DNA of 64,000 bases, from NCBI GenBank assembly GCA_036245805.1, contig BTRK01000005.1, positions 15,166,984-15,230,983 of the forward strand. The letters run 5' to 3'. The notes beneath the pieces were generated by a model, which saw only the letters and a program-made list of their open reading frames with translations, was not told where the DNA came from and made no database searches. The stretch's first letter is position 1. Every line of letters starts with the position of its first letter. Positions 45,473 through 62,218 of this stretch are shown one piece after another. Origin of the DNA: Pristionchus mayeri. Taxonomy: Eukaryota > Nematoda > Chromadorea > Rhabditida > Neodiplogasteridae. Position numbers and translations under genes: made by a program.

Positions 45473-46411
45473 TGAGGCCGTTCTCAAAGGTGCTGAAGAC
45501 GTTGGGCATATTCATTTCGCACGTGGACGCCCCACTGGCTCCAGACGACGTTGCGTTGAAATCCGATTTCTTTATAAATCTCGCGCACCAATCATGCTAA
45601 AATTAGCAGAAAATATTTCCCGGTGCAGAATAAGATGGCGAACACCGCTGTCTAGTTCATTTATCATAATTTCCAAAAATATTTTTTATTGGGGTAAAAA
45701 TACAACTTTGCGCGGAGTAGGAATAGGGCTTGACGAAGTACACAGTTCTGACCGGCTTGGTGAGAGGAGTTCAAATCTAAATTTATAGTCAATTTCCGCA
45801 TAGACATTTTAAGAAAACATTAATAAAGTGAACCATTTTGACAGTAAAAGAGTCGATTCGCCCTCTGCCTTCCCCTCTGGCAGAGGAGAGAGAGCACACG
45901 AAATGGAGAGAGTAGAGAGGAGAGAGAGGGAGAAGAAGATGGGAAGAGCGTCAGCAGGCGCATTTCTCGCAGAAATGCTTCACTTTATTAATGTTTTCTC
46001 AAAATGTCTATGCGGAAATTGGCTATAAATTTAGATTTGAACTCCTCTCACCAAGCCGGTCAGAACTATGTACCTCGTCAAGCCCTATTCCTACTCCGCG
46101 CAAAGTTGTATTTTTACCTCAATTTAAAAAAATATTTTTCGAAATTATGATAAATGAACTAGACAGCGGTGTTCGCCATCTTATTCTGCACCGGGAAATA
46201 TTTTCTGCTAATTTTAGCATGATTGGTGCGCGAGATTTATAAAGAAATCGGATTTCAACGCAACGTCGTCTGGAGCCAACGGGGCGTCCACATGCGAAAT
46301 GAATATGCCCATCGTCTTCAGCACCTTTGATAACCCCAAATCACATGAAATCAGAAAATTGACAATTTTTGCTGTGCCAGCCTCTGATCGATTCTTAGGC
46401 AAACGGCCTCA
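45473..46411. mobile_element. TA-flanked foldback element
   Basis: Termini TGAGGCCGTT are inverted at both ends and flanked by TA (45471-45472 and 46412-46413). Arms of about 350 bp (45483-45835 and 45975-46327) pair closely. The loop of about 140 bases contains a GA-rich block like those of the dispersed module. The right arm has about 73 extra bases (46328-46400). No coding sequence. Confidence 0.82.
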
Positions 46412-46659
46412 TATACAAAAAGAACTACGTTGATACGCTGTGAAGCCCTTCAAGATTGATTGGTCTTTCAATTGCTATTTGCAATTGAAGAAAGGGTCAT
46501 TCGTTGTTTGATAACGATGCGTGGCCTTACACTGGAATGTGCACAGACTGTCAAGACGAGAGAATATTCAAGTTTAAAGAAGTGAGAGAGACTAAGATTT
46601 TACTGATTGAAGAACGAATGAATCAGGGGCTTATCCAAGAAATAAAGGGGGTGAGCACT

Positions 46660-47170
46660 TTTCCCGAAGTGCAAAAGGAGACAGTGAGAGATAGCAGAGG
46701 AAGAGGCGAGAGACGGGTGAGTGGTCAATCCCTCTGCTCTCGCCCTCCTTCCCTCTCTCTTCCTTCCCTCACTCCCTCTCATTGATTGCTCTGTGTGCGA
46801 TGCTCAAAATGTTGTCCCTTTATCGCAGTCTCTTCTCAATTCACATGCTTTCTCCCAAACTTATCTAGCTGAACGATATGATATAGATTTATTGTGGCTC
46901 GTCAATGTCGCGATTTCTGCTTAGCACTAGCAATGCGAAAAGTTACCCCCCCCCCTCTCCCCGCATTCAATAAATTCCCCAGGGCTAGAGGCGACAGCAT
47001 TTAACTTTAAATAACTCAACGGGCAGTGAATCGAAGTATCCCATTTTATGTGATCTCTGCTCTGATCCCATTCTCAAATTCCAATTCTATTTCAGTTGAC
47101 TACACCAACTCGACTGATCGATTTTGTTCGACGCCAAATTCAAGCGAATAAAAACGTTGCGTGAGTCGTC
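46660..47170 (+). repeat. Dispersed module, copy g
   Basis: GA-rich block, CTCTCATTGATTGCTCTG, then TTTCAG near 47095. The exon-like frame D-Y-T-N-S-T-D-R-F is followed by a GTGAGTCG site at about 47160. The exon is about 15 bases shorter than copy f and contains a stop in the main frame. Confidence 0.5.
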
Positions 47171-48084
47171 AAGATGACTTCTCAATGCATGCACTATGCT
47201 ATCGAGAAGTACAGACCGAATGTGCGCCTAGAAGCAATGCTGCTTTCCAGAATCAACGCTACGTTCGGAAAAGGGACATCCTTCTTGGCAAGATGCTGAC
47301 GAAATATTCCAAGATGTGTGCAAATACTGTTCAACCAGACTCCCTCGCAACTCCGAAGTGGATGAACGGGACTCCCAGTAGACATCGTGAACTGAGTGCC
47401 AACATACCTCGTGGTCGTATTCATGGCCCTGCTTCGAAGTTAACCTTGAATAAATGCTTAAGACCATAATTGCGTCTTCGGACAGTGCACGAATAAGTCC
47501 ATGAAGTGCTGAAGAACCAAACTGTTGTATCGAAATTACTCAAAAGGGAGACAGCGAGGGCAAGCATAGGGAGAGGAGTGGCGGTAGAGTCGCCAATCTA
47601 CATCAACTTCATCGATTATTCTACGCCTGATTCAAGATAATAACTCAAGTATTTAAAATTTTATGTGAGTCTTTATTATACTTATTTGTACACATCATGC
47701 CAACAATATGGTTCTGAAATAGTATGCATTAATTAATAAATCATAATATTTGACACAATCAGTTTCAGAATGGACATATCATGGAATGGAAATAGTGATC
47801 ATTCATGTCACTCCCACGAGTCCTACCCACTTGAAGACAATGATCAGTGACGTTGATGATGATGAATTGTTTAACTCACCTACTTAGATTCGACGTCAAC
47901 ATCATATCCGAATATTAAAAACGGTGTAATTGCCGATCCTTACTTATGTTAACCTCGAATAAAAGCTGAAACGCATAAATGCGCTATTGTGAATTCATTT
48001 TGCGTAGACCATCTTGACACAAACTGAATTTTCTGATTGTGTTAAAATGGAAGAAAAAGAAGATTAATTATAGAGGTACATATT
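47171..48084. other. Module interior, no gene
   Basis: Lies between module copy g and its downstream segment. A 102-codon open frame at 47161-47469 lacks recognisable motifs and overlaps the module exon. It is not supported as a gene. Confidence 0.35.
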
Positions 48085-48530
48085 TCATATTTATCCTGGC
48101 GTCAGGCACTATGGTCCTTCAGGAGGTGCAGGAGTGCAGGAGGATCTACGGGTCTGGAGGGGATTGGGATCATCTGTTTCAGCGCGTCGTTAGGCCAAGG
48201 GAAGGGATCTTCTTTGGATTCTCTGGTCAACTACAGGGACGATCGTGGCGGATCTCCGTTGAGAATTGAAGTAGATCATCCTGTCGCCGAAAAAACTGAA
48301 TTGTGCCGGTTAGAAACTCACAACACAAACAGACTTGAGCGGGGGTATTCTTGACGGTAGATCACTCGAGACGATGGAAATCCGTCCGTGGTCCTCCTGT
48401 TCAAAAGTATCAAGTAGGCGATACTCTCCGGGTTGTCGAAGCTTACGGGAGAGGATTCCCCAAACTATGTCGGAATAGACAGAGCGAGGTCAGAGACGAC
48501 CGCCAATTACGAGCGCTACAATGGAGAATA
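48085..48530 (+). repeat. Dispersed segment, pair with 27463-27900
   Basis: Begins TATCCTGGCGTCAGGCACTATGG and is collinear with the segment at 27500. The readable conserved frame is TVDHSRRWKSVRGPP, YQVGDTLRVV, GRGFPKL. Small indels break other frames. Confidence 0.45.
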
Positions 48531-49047
48531 GATGTACATAGGACAGATATTTTATTGTCATTTGCTTATGATTTTTTATCTCTCGGAAACGAAGTAATTA
48601 ATGCACTAAATGTTAATGTGAAGGGCGATTGGAGATGAATACGCTGCTCGAATGAAGCACGAAAGGAATAAACAGAGAAAAAAATGTTAGAAAATCACAG
48701 GCTTAGCGGAAACCATGTACGCTTTTCCTAAAACACCACTCTATCCACTGTGGGTCTGGTGTTAGCCATACTCTCTTCTGTATCAGAAAGAGAGAGAAAG
48801 GGGGGGGGAGAGAGAGCGAGGAAGAGAGAGGGAGAGAGAAAGTGACGTGGGAGATAGATATTGGAAAATTAAGAGAGTCCAAACGCGCGAGTGTCTCGTT
48901 CAACAACAATCCCTCTCCCTCACTTGCTATCGATCAGCCGGAGTGCCCCTCGCTATTTATCTTCTCTTCTCACTCGCTGATTGCTTTTAGAGATTTATCC
49001 AAAATTTATATGAGACCGTGCGCGATAGATAAGCTTTCCGCACAACT
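48531..49047. other. Intergenic; weak GA-rich module block
   Basis: A GA-rich block at 48780-48850 and a TTGCTATCGATCAGCC word near 48925 mark another partial module copy. No gene is recognised. Confidence 0.4.
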
Positions 49048-50648
49048 CAAAAAATGAAATTGCTGCAAACTTGATCACAGGGGCAGTTTTCGATTCTGAA
49101 CAACATAGCATCGTCAGTTTTTCGAAATTCGGCCTCTGGGTTCCGGTATGGCACCGGGTCAGTTGGTACCAAAATTGGATTTTTTCTCAGAGAAAGCTTC
49201 AAAATAAAGCTAGATAAACAAAAATTGGAACCCAATTGTAGTTTTTCGGGGCGAATTCAAATATCTAATGCATTTTGGGTGAAACTCAAAAGTACGAGTG
49301 AAAAATCGAATTTTTGAACCGAACGAGTGGGGGGATCGAGACATACCTCATTCGAATCGCCATGAAAAGCTGATAATTTTATGTGTTGGACGTTTTCCAA
49401 TACAAGCGGGGGAAAAGACGTTGCACTCGATTTTAAGATCGAAAATGCATAAAATCCCATACAATATGTTTAATATGGCACAAGTGGTGTATATTTGGGA
49501 ATAAATAGCCAAGTAATGAAAATTGGAGCAAAAATTATAATAAACAAATAAAAAAATTTTGGCAAAAGATGACGTCACGGATGGGACTCGAACCCGAGGT
49601 AATCGGGTGGTAGTTTTTCTTATGGAAATAATGTGAAATCGCATACAGTACGTAATCGTAGGCCATTCTTATATTTTTACATGAATATGTTCGTATTTGC
49701 ATTCTTTTTATGTATTTTGACCCTAAAATCGAGTGCAACGTCTTTTCCCCCGCTTGTATTGGAAAACGTCCAACACATAAAACACATTTTGGGGCGAATT
49801 CACCTATCTAATTACTTTTGGGTGAAACTCAAAAGTACGGGTGAAAAATCGAATTTTTGAACCGAATGAGTGGGGAGATCGAGACATACTTCATTCGAAT
49901 CGCCATGAAAAGCTGATAGTGTTGGACGTTTTCCAATACAAGCGGGGGAAAAGACGTTGCACTCGATTTTAGGGTCAAAATACATAAAAAGAATGCAAAA
50001 CCGAACATATTCATGTAAAAATATAAGAATGGCCTACGATTACGTACTGTATGAGATTTCACATTATTTCCATAAGAAAAACTACCACCCGATTACCTCG
50101 GGTTCGAGTCCCATCCGTGACGTCATCTTTTGCCAAAATTTTTTTAATTTGTTTATTATAATTTTTGCTCCAATTTTCATTGCTTGGCTATTTATTCCCA
50201 AATATACACCACTTGTGCCATATTAAACATATTGTATGGGATTTTATGCATTTTCGATCTTAAAATCGAGTGCAACGTCTTTTCCCCCGCTTGTATTGGA
50301 AAACGTCCAACACATAAAATTATCAGCTTTTCATGGCGATTCGAATGAGGTATGTCTCGATCCCCCCACTCGTTCGGTTCAAAAATTCGATTTTTCACTC
50401 GTACTTTTGAGTTTCACCCAAAATGCATTAGATATTTGAATTCGCCCCGAAAAACTACCCTTGGGTTCCAATTTTTGTTTATCTAGCTTTATTTTGAAGC
50501 TTTCTCTGAGAAAAAATCCAATTTTGGTACCAACTGACCCGGTGCCATACCGGAACCCAGAGGCCGAATTTCGAAAAACTGACGACGCTATGTTGTTCAG
50601 AATCGAAAACTGCCCTTAGGATCAAGTTTGCAGCAATTTCATTTTTTG
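49048..50648. mobile_element. 1.6-kb foldback element with B-box-like motif
   Basis: Arms of about 740 bp (49048-49790 and 49913-50648) pair nearly perfectly, starting CAAAAAATGAAATTGCTGCA. The loop (about 49790-49912) is itself a partial third copy of the left-arm segment 49249-49375. Each arm contains GGGTTCGAGTCCCATCC (minus strand near 49585, plus strand near 50100), which fits the Pol III B-box GGTTCGANTCC. No full tRNA cloverleaf is formed. No protein-coding sequence and no clear target duplication. Confidence 0.8.
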
Positions 50649-50739
50649 GGCTGTGCCAAGCTCCACTGGTGAGTTGTTGAATTTACCGCGAACGGCCTTA
50701 TTCGTGATTTTCGGCAATACTTTTTCAATTCGTAATACT

Positions 50740-50900
50740 CATAGGAAATTGCAACCCTTTCAGTTGCCTACTTCAATTCAAAAAGTCGGTTATTCGCACT
50801 GATTGCCATTCATATGAGGCAAATTGGAACGATTTTACAAGGAATTGCATCATCTTCAAGCGCATGCTGAGGAAGGTTCGATGCCCAACAAATCGCTGGT
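50740..50900 (+). repeat. Dispersed module, copy h
   Basis: CTTTCAGTTGCCTACTTCAA near 50757, then a frame A-Y-F-N-S that stays open for about 35 codons before a stop. The upstream GA-rich part is replaced by the adjacent foldback. Confidence 0.4.
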
Positions 50901-52600
50901 GTCTTCTTTGGATTCAAGAAGTAAGAGCAAGATTATTCGAAACAACGAGAAAGAAGCAGCCGTCGTCCCTAATACAATTCGTATGATGAGCAGTTGTGGA
51001 TAATATAAAGGAATGGATCATGCCGAATTCTTGGAGACATTTCATGGGATATATACAGTAGGATAAATATTATATGATATTTATTTTCGTGATATCACAC
51101 AACATTAAATGAATGCTCATGCTGTCTTCTGGAGAGTGTTTCTCGCTCGAATGCGATGCAGTCTGTGTACTCGCCACCAGGAAAAAAATCCTGACTGAAA
51201 CGGAGAATCTAAGAAGGAAACCTTGTTTTTCGAGAGAGAACTGAGAGTGTAGAGAGCAATTGTAACAGAGGGAACGCAGAGGAAGAGGGGAGAGCATAGA
51301 TGGTGTGGACAGTCCTTCTATTCTAATAGCTATCGATCAACATTGTCGACTCAAAATCACATTTTTACCGAAGCATATCATTATCTCATTTTCTAAAAGT
51401 CGGTGCTTGTACTCGCCAGGAGTAGGTCATGGCGCCTGATTTCGATTGTGACGCGCCCGTGCACTGCGTAAAGAATGAGGGAGAGAGAGCCTATGGAGAG
51501 TAGAGGAGCAGGCTGGGACACGAGAAGCCCCGATCACCCCAGTCTCATCCCTTCCCCCAACTCCCGACATTTGAACTAGATAAAGCGATCCACTAATCCC
51601 TTATCGTGAGTCTTACCGCTTACTGATAACAGAAATCTGGCATGTGGGGTCTGCTAGAGGTTTGTTACACGATCATAGTCACGGCTGGCAGGAGCGATCA
51701 GTAGGTATCTGAAAATATCGCCCGAAATATACTTGATCAACAAATTTCCAGAAAATTAGTAAACATGGCACCCCCTCCCCTACCCCAATAAAGCATTCAA
51801 TAGATGCAACAGTGGGTTAGCAGAGGTCTGGGATAAACTGCGAACTTGAGCAGAGCGACGAAAGAACCCCTCACTCCCTCCCTCTCATCCCCACCCACTT
51901 TTCACATGAAGAGACTCGCCCCCGAGATGAAAATAGACAACACCAGCTGTTCTTATCCCAGCTACTGAGAAGAGGAGCGATGGATGAGAAAAAAGAGAAA
52001 GATTTCGAGAATCTGTTCCCCATCCATAAAAACATAATCATTTGATACATCATGCAATTTAAATGTTAATGAATTCCAAAAAATATGATGTATTCTCGCG
52101 TAAAAAATAATGACATTGGCGTTGTTCATTTGAAATACCAAGATGGCGTGACGAAAACGTCTCGATTCGATGTGATTCATCTCATCCTGAAGAAGCGAAG
52201 CTATGAATATTCTCCTTCCATTTCAATTCCCCCTCAATATGAGCTGCATCTGTGGATAGAACAATATATCGACAGCTTAATTAAGTGATGGTCGTACAAC
52301 TGTTAACATGGTCAAGATGATCAAAAGTGGCCCTGTATGAGAATCCGGTAAACAGCAAACAATACAGTCTCTTCATGAAATTGATCGTACTTTAAACTAT
52401 CATGCCATCGTAGGATATCAAACGGTCAATACATATTCTACACCAGATGATCCAGAATTTGTTGGATGAGTTTACAGGACAAATCATCTTTGACCTACTT
52501 GTCCATTGTCATATTTACACTTAACACATATCATCCGAAAATAGTGTCTATTCAGATATGCAGTTCTAGGCATTGGCGTACAATGAAAACATCGCATGCA
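50901..52600. other. Intergenic upstream of actin 1
   Basis: A 67-codon plus-strand frame at 52085-52288 has balanced composition and ends with LWIEQYIDSLIK. No motif, homologue or splice partner is recognised. The rest is non-coding, with a GA-rich stretch near 51480. Confidence 0.35.
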
Positions 52601-52731
52601 TGTATCCATTGGAGAGAAAGCATCTAAACTTCCGATAAACAATCGGGGGTGGAGAGAGTTCAGAGTATCCCTAGCTTCTCCCGGAAATCTGCCGATTCAC
52701 CCGCGACGCGTCACTCAACGCGAGGTGTTTG

Positions 52732-52739
52732 TATATAAG
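52732..52739 (+). promoter_or_regulatory. TATA box of actin 1
   Basis: TATATAAG lies 53 bases upstream of the actin 1 ATG, inside a block of about 160 bases that is conserved before actin 2. The position fits a Pol II core promoter with a 25-30 base 5' leader. Confidence 0.75.
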
Positions 52740-52791
52740 CGCCCATCTGCACGCCCCTTCACACTCGCCAGAAGCCGCCAGCGTAATCAAC

Positions 52792-55257
<2,466 letters not shown>

Positions 55258-55430
55258 GAAGTCTTTCTCTCTGTCTTTCTGTTTTATCTTTTTCTCTCTT
55301 AACTCCGTTCGGGTCGTCGAATCGCGGCGTCATTTTAAATTGTACTTACCAGTTCCTACTGGGTTTGATGCATTCGCACATTTGCTTGTTGCGATAAAAA
55401 TATTATTGAATCTGGCCTTCTATGTTTTTT

Positions 55431-55510
55431 TGGAATCCATCTGCACGATTGACATCCATCTGGAATACATCTGCACGATTGACATCCATCTGGAATCCAT
55501 CTGCACGATT
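55431..55510. repeat. 30-bp tandem repeat, 2.7 copies
   Basis: The unit starts TGGAATCCATCTGCACGATT, in the 3' flank of actin 1. A single divergent copy of the core lies at the matching place after actin 2. Confidence 0.9.
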
Positions 55511-56110
55511 GTACTTTCTCAATTTTTGCTCACTTATTATCTGCCCTTGGGGATATTTTGGATAACATTTCCTCTTTTATTTCTCTAATAGAACGAATAT
55601 ATGGATCCATCTGCACTGCCTCGTTATGAAACGGGGCAATATTTCTATTAACAAATACATTTTGTTTACTAAACAATTGTAATCAAATTTTCTCAGTTTA
55701 TTTTTATTTTTGAGTTCCACGAAAGGGGCATGAAGGCTGATCATACTCATAAGAGCCGTAGGAACGAGCAGACAATTTCGGATTCATGTTTTGACGCCCT
55801 GTTGGAAAGAAGCAGGAGCTCTGGACTAATCTCAGCATTGAGTGAATATGTTTTCTGAGACGAGTTCGAAGTCATCGTTAACTGCGGCACGGGCATAAAT
55901 CGGGAGGAATGACGAGTAAAGAAATAAATAGCAAAAACATACATACTCTAAACCTAATAATACAATAACATGGAAGCATCTTCATGTGAACTTCAATTTA
56001 ATTAATGAAGGTGTTCTTGAATACTTATTTTGTTTGAGAAAATTCAGCGATGCAGATCTAGGTATTAATGTACAATACAAACCCTATTCACTCATCCATT
56101 GGACAGTTCA
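55511..56110. other. Intergenic between actin genes
   Basis: Contains a block (about 55700-56000: CATACTCATAAG, GCCGTAGGAAC, CATACATACTCTAA) that recurs downstream of actin 2 near 59080-59310 and again at 61010-61600. It is therefore part of the duplicated actin unit. No gene. Confidence 0.55.
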
Positions 56111-56250
56111 GTAAATAACCAAACTTCCGATAAACAATCGTGGGTGGATGGATTATTTCGAGGAATAGAGAGTGTCCCTAGCTTCTCCTAGAACTCTGCC
56201 GATTCATCCGCGCCGCGTCACTCAACGCATAACTCAACGCGAGGTGTTTG

Positions 56251-56258
56251 TATATAAG
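56251..56258 (+). promoter_or_regulatory. TATA box of actin 2
   Basis: TATATAAG lies 53 bases before the ATG, exactly as in actin 1, within the conserved promoter block. A small duplicated ACTCAACGC word precedes it. Confidence 0.75.
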
Positions 56259-56310
56259 CGCCCATCGGCACACCCCCTCACACTCGCCAGAAGCCGCCAG
56301 CGTAATCAAC

Positions 56311-58817
<2,507 letters not shown>

Positions 58818-59331
58818 GAAGTCTTTCTCGATATCTTTCACTTTTCTCATTTTCTCCCTAACCTCCGTTCGGGTCATCATTTTAAATTGTGCTTACCAGT
58901 TCATAGCAACTGGATTGTATGTATTCGCACATTTACTTGTTGCGATAAAAATATTATTGAAGCTGGCGTTCTCTGTTTTTTTGGCATTCATCTGCACTGC
59001 CTTGTTTGATTTTATAATATCTCACATTTTGCTGAAACATGATGTTCCTTCGGAGATAGTTTGGATAGCATTTCCCCGTTGATCGCTTCTATAGAAACAA
59101 TAGTTGGACGCTCTTTTGGAAAGAATCCTGAGCGCTGCACCATTCCCAGCAGGGCATGCGTTTATGTGGTACCTAAGACGAGTACATAGTCATTTTTATC
59201 ATCTTCTCCGAAATGTATCGTAAAGAAGGACCGTTTTACGGTGGTCGTAAATGACCAGTTAACAAATATAGAGTTGATAACATGCCTACTCTAACAGAAC
59301 TATACAATGGCAGCTCTGCACATAGTCACAA
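58818..59331. other. Actin 2 3' flank
   Basis: Shares words with the actin 1 3' flank (GCGATAAAAATATTATTGAA near 58942). No gene. Confidence 0.5.
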
Positions 59332-60850
59332 GAAATACCGTTCAATGAAAGATAGTGCTTGACTTCGGATTTAATTTAGATGTATTATTAACATCGAACA
59401 CTATCATTTAATGGAACGGGGCAATATTTCTATTTTTAAATGGTCCGTCGATGGAGCGTGCTAACAAAAAACAACTGTTTCCAACGGAGAATTTAAGAGA
59501 AGTAGTGAAGGAATTTTGAAATTAGGGAAAGACTTGGGAGTAGAGAGAGAGTAACTCGAACAGAAGGAAGTGCATAGCAAAAGAGAAAAACATAAACGTA
59601 GACCCCGCAAGCTCCGCCCACTCGGCTCGGACAGTTTACCCCGCAAAAGCGAGACAAGAGGAGCACAGTCTTCATTCGCAACCAAATCACACGATCAAAA
59701 AAGAATTTGAAAGCTCTTTTCATCCTCTTTCGAATGAGCCTCCGTGATCCTGGAAAATCAATCTCTAAATAGGTCAGCACACAAGTTTTATAGAGCGACT
59801 TGACTTAGAAAACTATAAAACTCGTATGCTGACCTACTCAGAAAAGGAATTTCCAGGGTCACGGAGGCTCATTCGAAAGAGGATGAAAAGAGCTTCCAAA
59901 TTCAATTTTGAACGAGTGATTTGGTTGAGAATGAAGATTGTTCAATGAAGAAGAATGAAGAAATACCGTTCAATGAAAGATAGTGCTTGACTTCGGATTT
60001 AATTTAGATGTATTATTAACATCGAACACTATCATTTAATGGAACGGGGCAATATTTCTATTTTTAAATGGTCCGTCGATGGAGCGTGCTAACAAAAAAC
60101 AACTGTTTCCAACGGAGAATTTAAGAGAAGTAGTGAAGGAATTTTGAAATTAGGGAAAGACTTGGGAGTAGAGAGAGAGTAACTCGAACAGAAGGAAGTG
60201 CATAGCAAAAGAGAAAAACATAAACGTAGACCCCGCAAGCTCCGCCCACTCGGCTCGGACAGTTTACCCCGCAAAAGCGAGACAAGAGGAGCACAGTCTT
60301 CATTCGCAACCAAATCACACGATCAAAAAAGAATTTGAAAGCTCTTTTCATCCTCTTTCGAATGAGCCTCCGTGATCCTGGAAAATCAATCTCTAAATAG
60401 GTCAGCACACAAGTTTTATAGAGCGACTTGACTTAGAAAACTATAAAACTCGTATGCTGACCTACTCAGAAAAGGAATTTCCAGGGTCACGGAGGCTCAT
60501 TCGAAAGAGGATGAAAAGAGCTTCCAAATTCAATTTTGAACGAGTGATTTGGTTGAGAATGAAGATTGTTCAATGAAGAAGAATGAAGAAATACCGTTCA
60601 ATGAAAGATAGTGCTTGACTTCGGATTTAATTTAGATGTATTATTAACATCGAACACTATCACTTAATGGAACGGGGCAATATTTCTATTTTTAAATGGT
60701 CCATCGATGGAGTCGATGCGCGTGCTAACAAAAAACAACTGTTTCCAACGGAGAATTTAAGAGAAATAGTGAAGGAATGTCACTGAAATTAGGGAGAGTC
60801 TTGGAAGTAGAGAGAGAGTAACTCGAACAGAAGGTGCATGCAACACAGAA
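59332..60850. repeat. 628-bp tandem repeat, about 2.4 copies, each with an internal hairpin
   Basis: The unit begins GAAATACCGTTCAATG at 59332, 59960 and 60588; the first two copies are essentially identical. Each of the first two units holds a foldback with arms of about 125 bases (59668-59793 and 59813-59940 in unit 1) and a loop of about 19 bases. The third copy is partial and diverges after about 60780. No coding sequence. Confidence 0.9.
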
Positions 60851-61067
60851 GTGCATAAATAGTGCGACCAACCACACAACAATCACTCTTGATTTAACTA
60901 TCAACGGGGGCGTGATCGACAGCTTCACTAAATTTCTATTCCTCTATGACTAACGAATACATTGTTTTGGCTGAAACTAATATATTCAAATTTGCTCAGT
61001 TAAATTTTGTGTTCCACGAAAAGGGCACGAAGACTGATCGTACTCATAAGCGCCGTAGGAACTAGCA
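60851..61067. other. No recognised feature
   Basis: The end is part of the actin-flank block (GGCACGAAGACTGATCGTAC near 61024). No gene. Confidence 0.4.
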
Positions 61068-61312
61068 GCTCTGGTTTCTCACGACCAGTTGCTGGGGAAC
61101 CCGACAGCAACTGATTACAGTACTGGTTAGCAACTGGTCAAGGGACTGGTTAGCAACTGGTTAGCCTTAGCTCCGCCCACTATAACTGGTTAACAACTGT
61201 TAACATAACTGGTTAACCAGTATGAATTGGCGGAGCTAAGGCTAACCAGTTGCTAACCAGTGCCCTGACCAGTTGTTGGCTGGTTCCCCTGCAACTGGTT
61301 GGGAGAAACCAG
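61068..61312. repeat. 245-bp palindrome built of CTGGTTAGCAA words
   Basis: Arms of about 100 bp (61070-61170 and 61215-61312) begin CTGGTTTCTC and end GAGAAACCAG. The interior repeats AACTGGTTAGC and its complement many times, and includes TTAGCTCCGCC and its inverse. It is inserted in the actin-flank block. No coding sequence. Confidence 0.8.
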
Positions 61313-62218
61313 ATATAGAATTTTGCGTTAATATTTCGAGGCCCCGTTGGAAAGAAGGAGTTTCGCCAGTCAAATCTCATCATGTGTGTGTTTCTGAGAC
61401 GAGTACGGAGTCATCTTTATCTGCGGTTCAAACACAAACCGGAAGGAATTCCGTTTTCATAATGTTGGAAATGACGAGTGAACAAATAAATAGCAGACGC
61501 ATGCATACTCTAAAACTAATCCAATACAATACAATGGTAGCTCTGCACATCTTCATGTGAGCTTCTATGGAATGAATGAAGGTGTTCTTGCATATTTGTA
61601 TCTTGTTTGAGAAATTTGGTAGTTTCCTTTCGGTTAATAGAACTGGGAAATCATTCTAGTTTCCATGGTCATCTTTTGTAGAGAACAACAATCATCGACA
61701 GATCCGGGAGAACGATTAACATATCTGGTTAGTATCCTTATTTTTTGATAATTTAGAATTCCACGATGAATTATACCTATCAATTTCCAACTTTCTTCGA
61801 CTGCTGAAGCCAAGAATACTGGGCCTGAAAATGTTCCTCTTGCTCCTCCTGAGGTTCCAATCACTTTTGGCAGATCTTCCTTCTCATTTTTGACTGTTAT
61901 TACCACCACAGTTCACCAGACCTCTTCAGATGATAGTTCTCGAAGTTCCTCAGGTCAAACGGCTCCGCATTCCTGGCCTATCATGAGATGGTCCTAAAAA
62001 TAAAATGGAGTGACGTCCTCAATAGAAGAAAGAATAAGTTGGTTTTCTTAATCACTCACACTTGATCCAGCTTCCGTACCTTTATCTGCTTTTTTGCAAT
62101 GAGTCGTTCAGTTTCTGCTCTAGAAGAGTTGATGTATGCAACTGAAACAGCCACATTAAATTATTTCTAGAGCTTGGCAAGAATCTCAGCGGGATGCGAA
62201 CTGGTTTCCAGCTATCTA
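61313..62218. other. Intergenic, actin-flank block then unassigned
   Basis: To about 61620 it matches the actin 1 3' flank at about 55780-56040. After that, a 91-codon minus-strand frame (61634-61909) has no recognised motif. No gene is supported. Confidence 0.4.

Noticed and set aside
49577..49610. Possible tRNA gene in the foldback
   Set aside because: Only the T-loop/B-box-like part is present. The T-stem pairs at just three positions, and no acceptor stem, D-arm or anticodon arm could be formed.
52085..52288. 67-codon frame upstream of actin 1 as a gene
   Set aside because: Plausible composition, but no splice partner, promoter or recognisable family.
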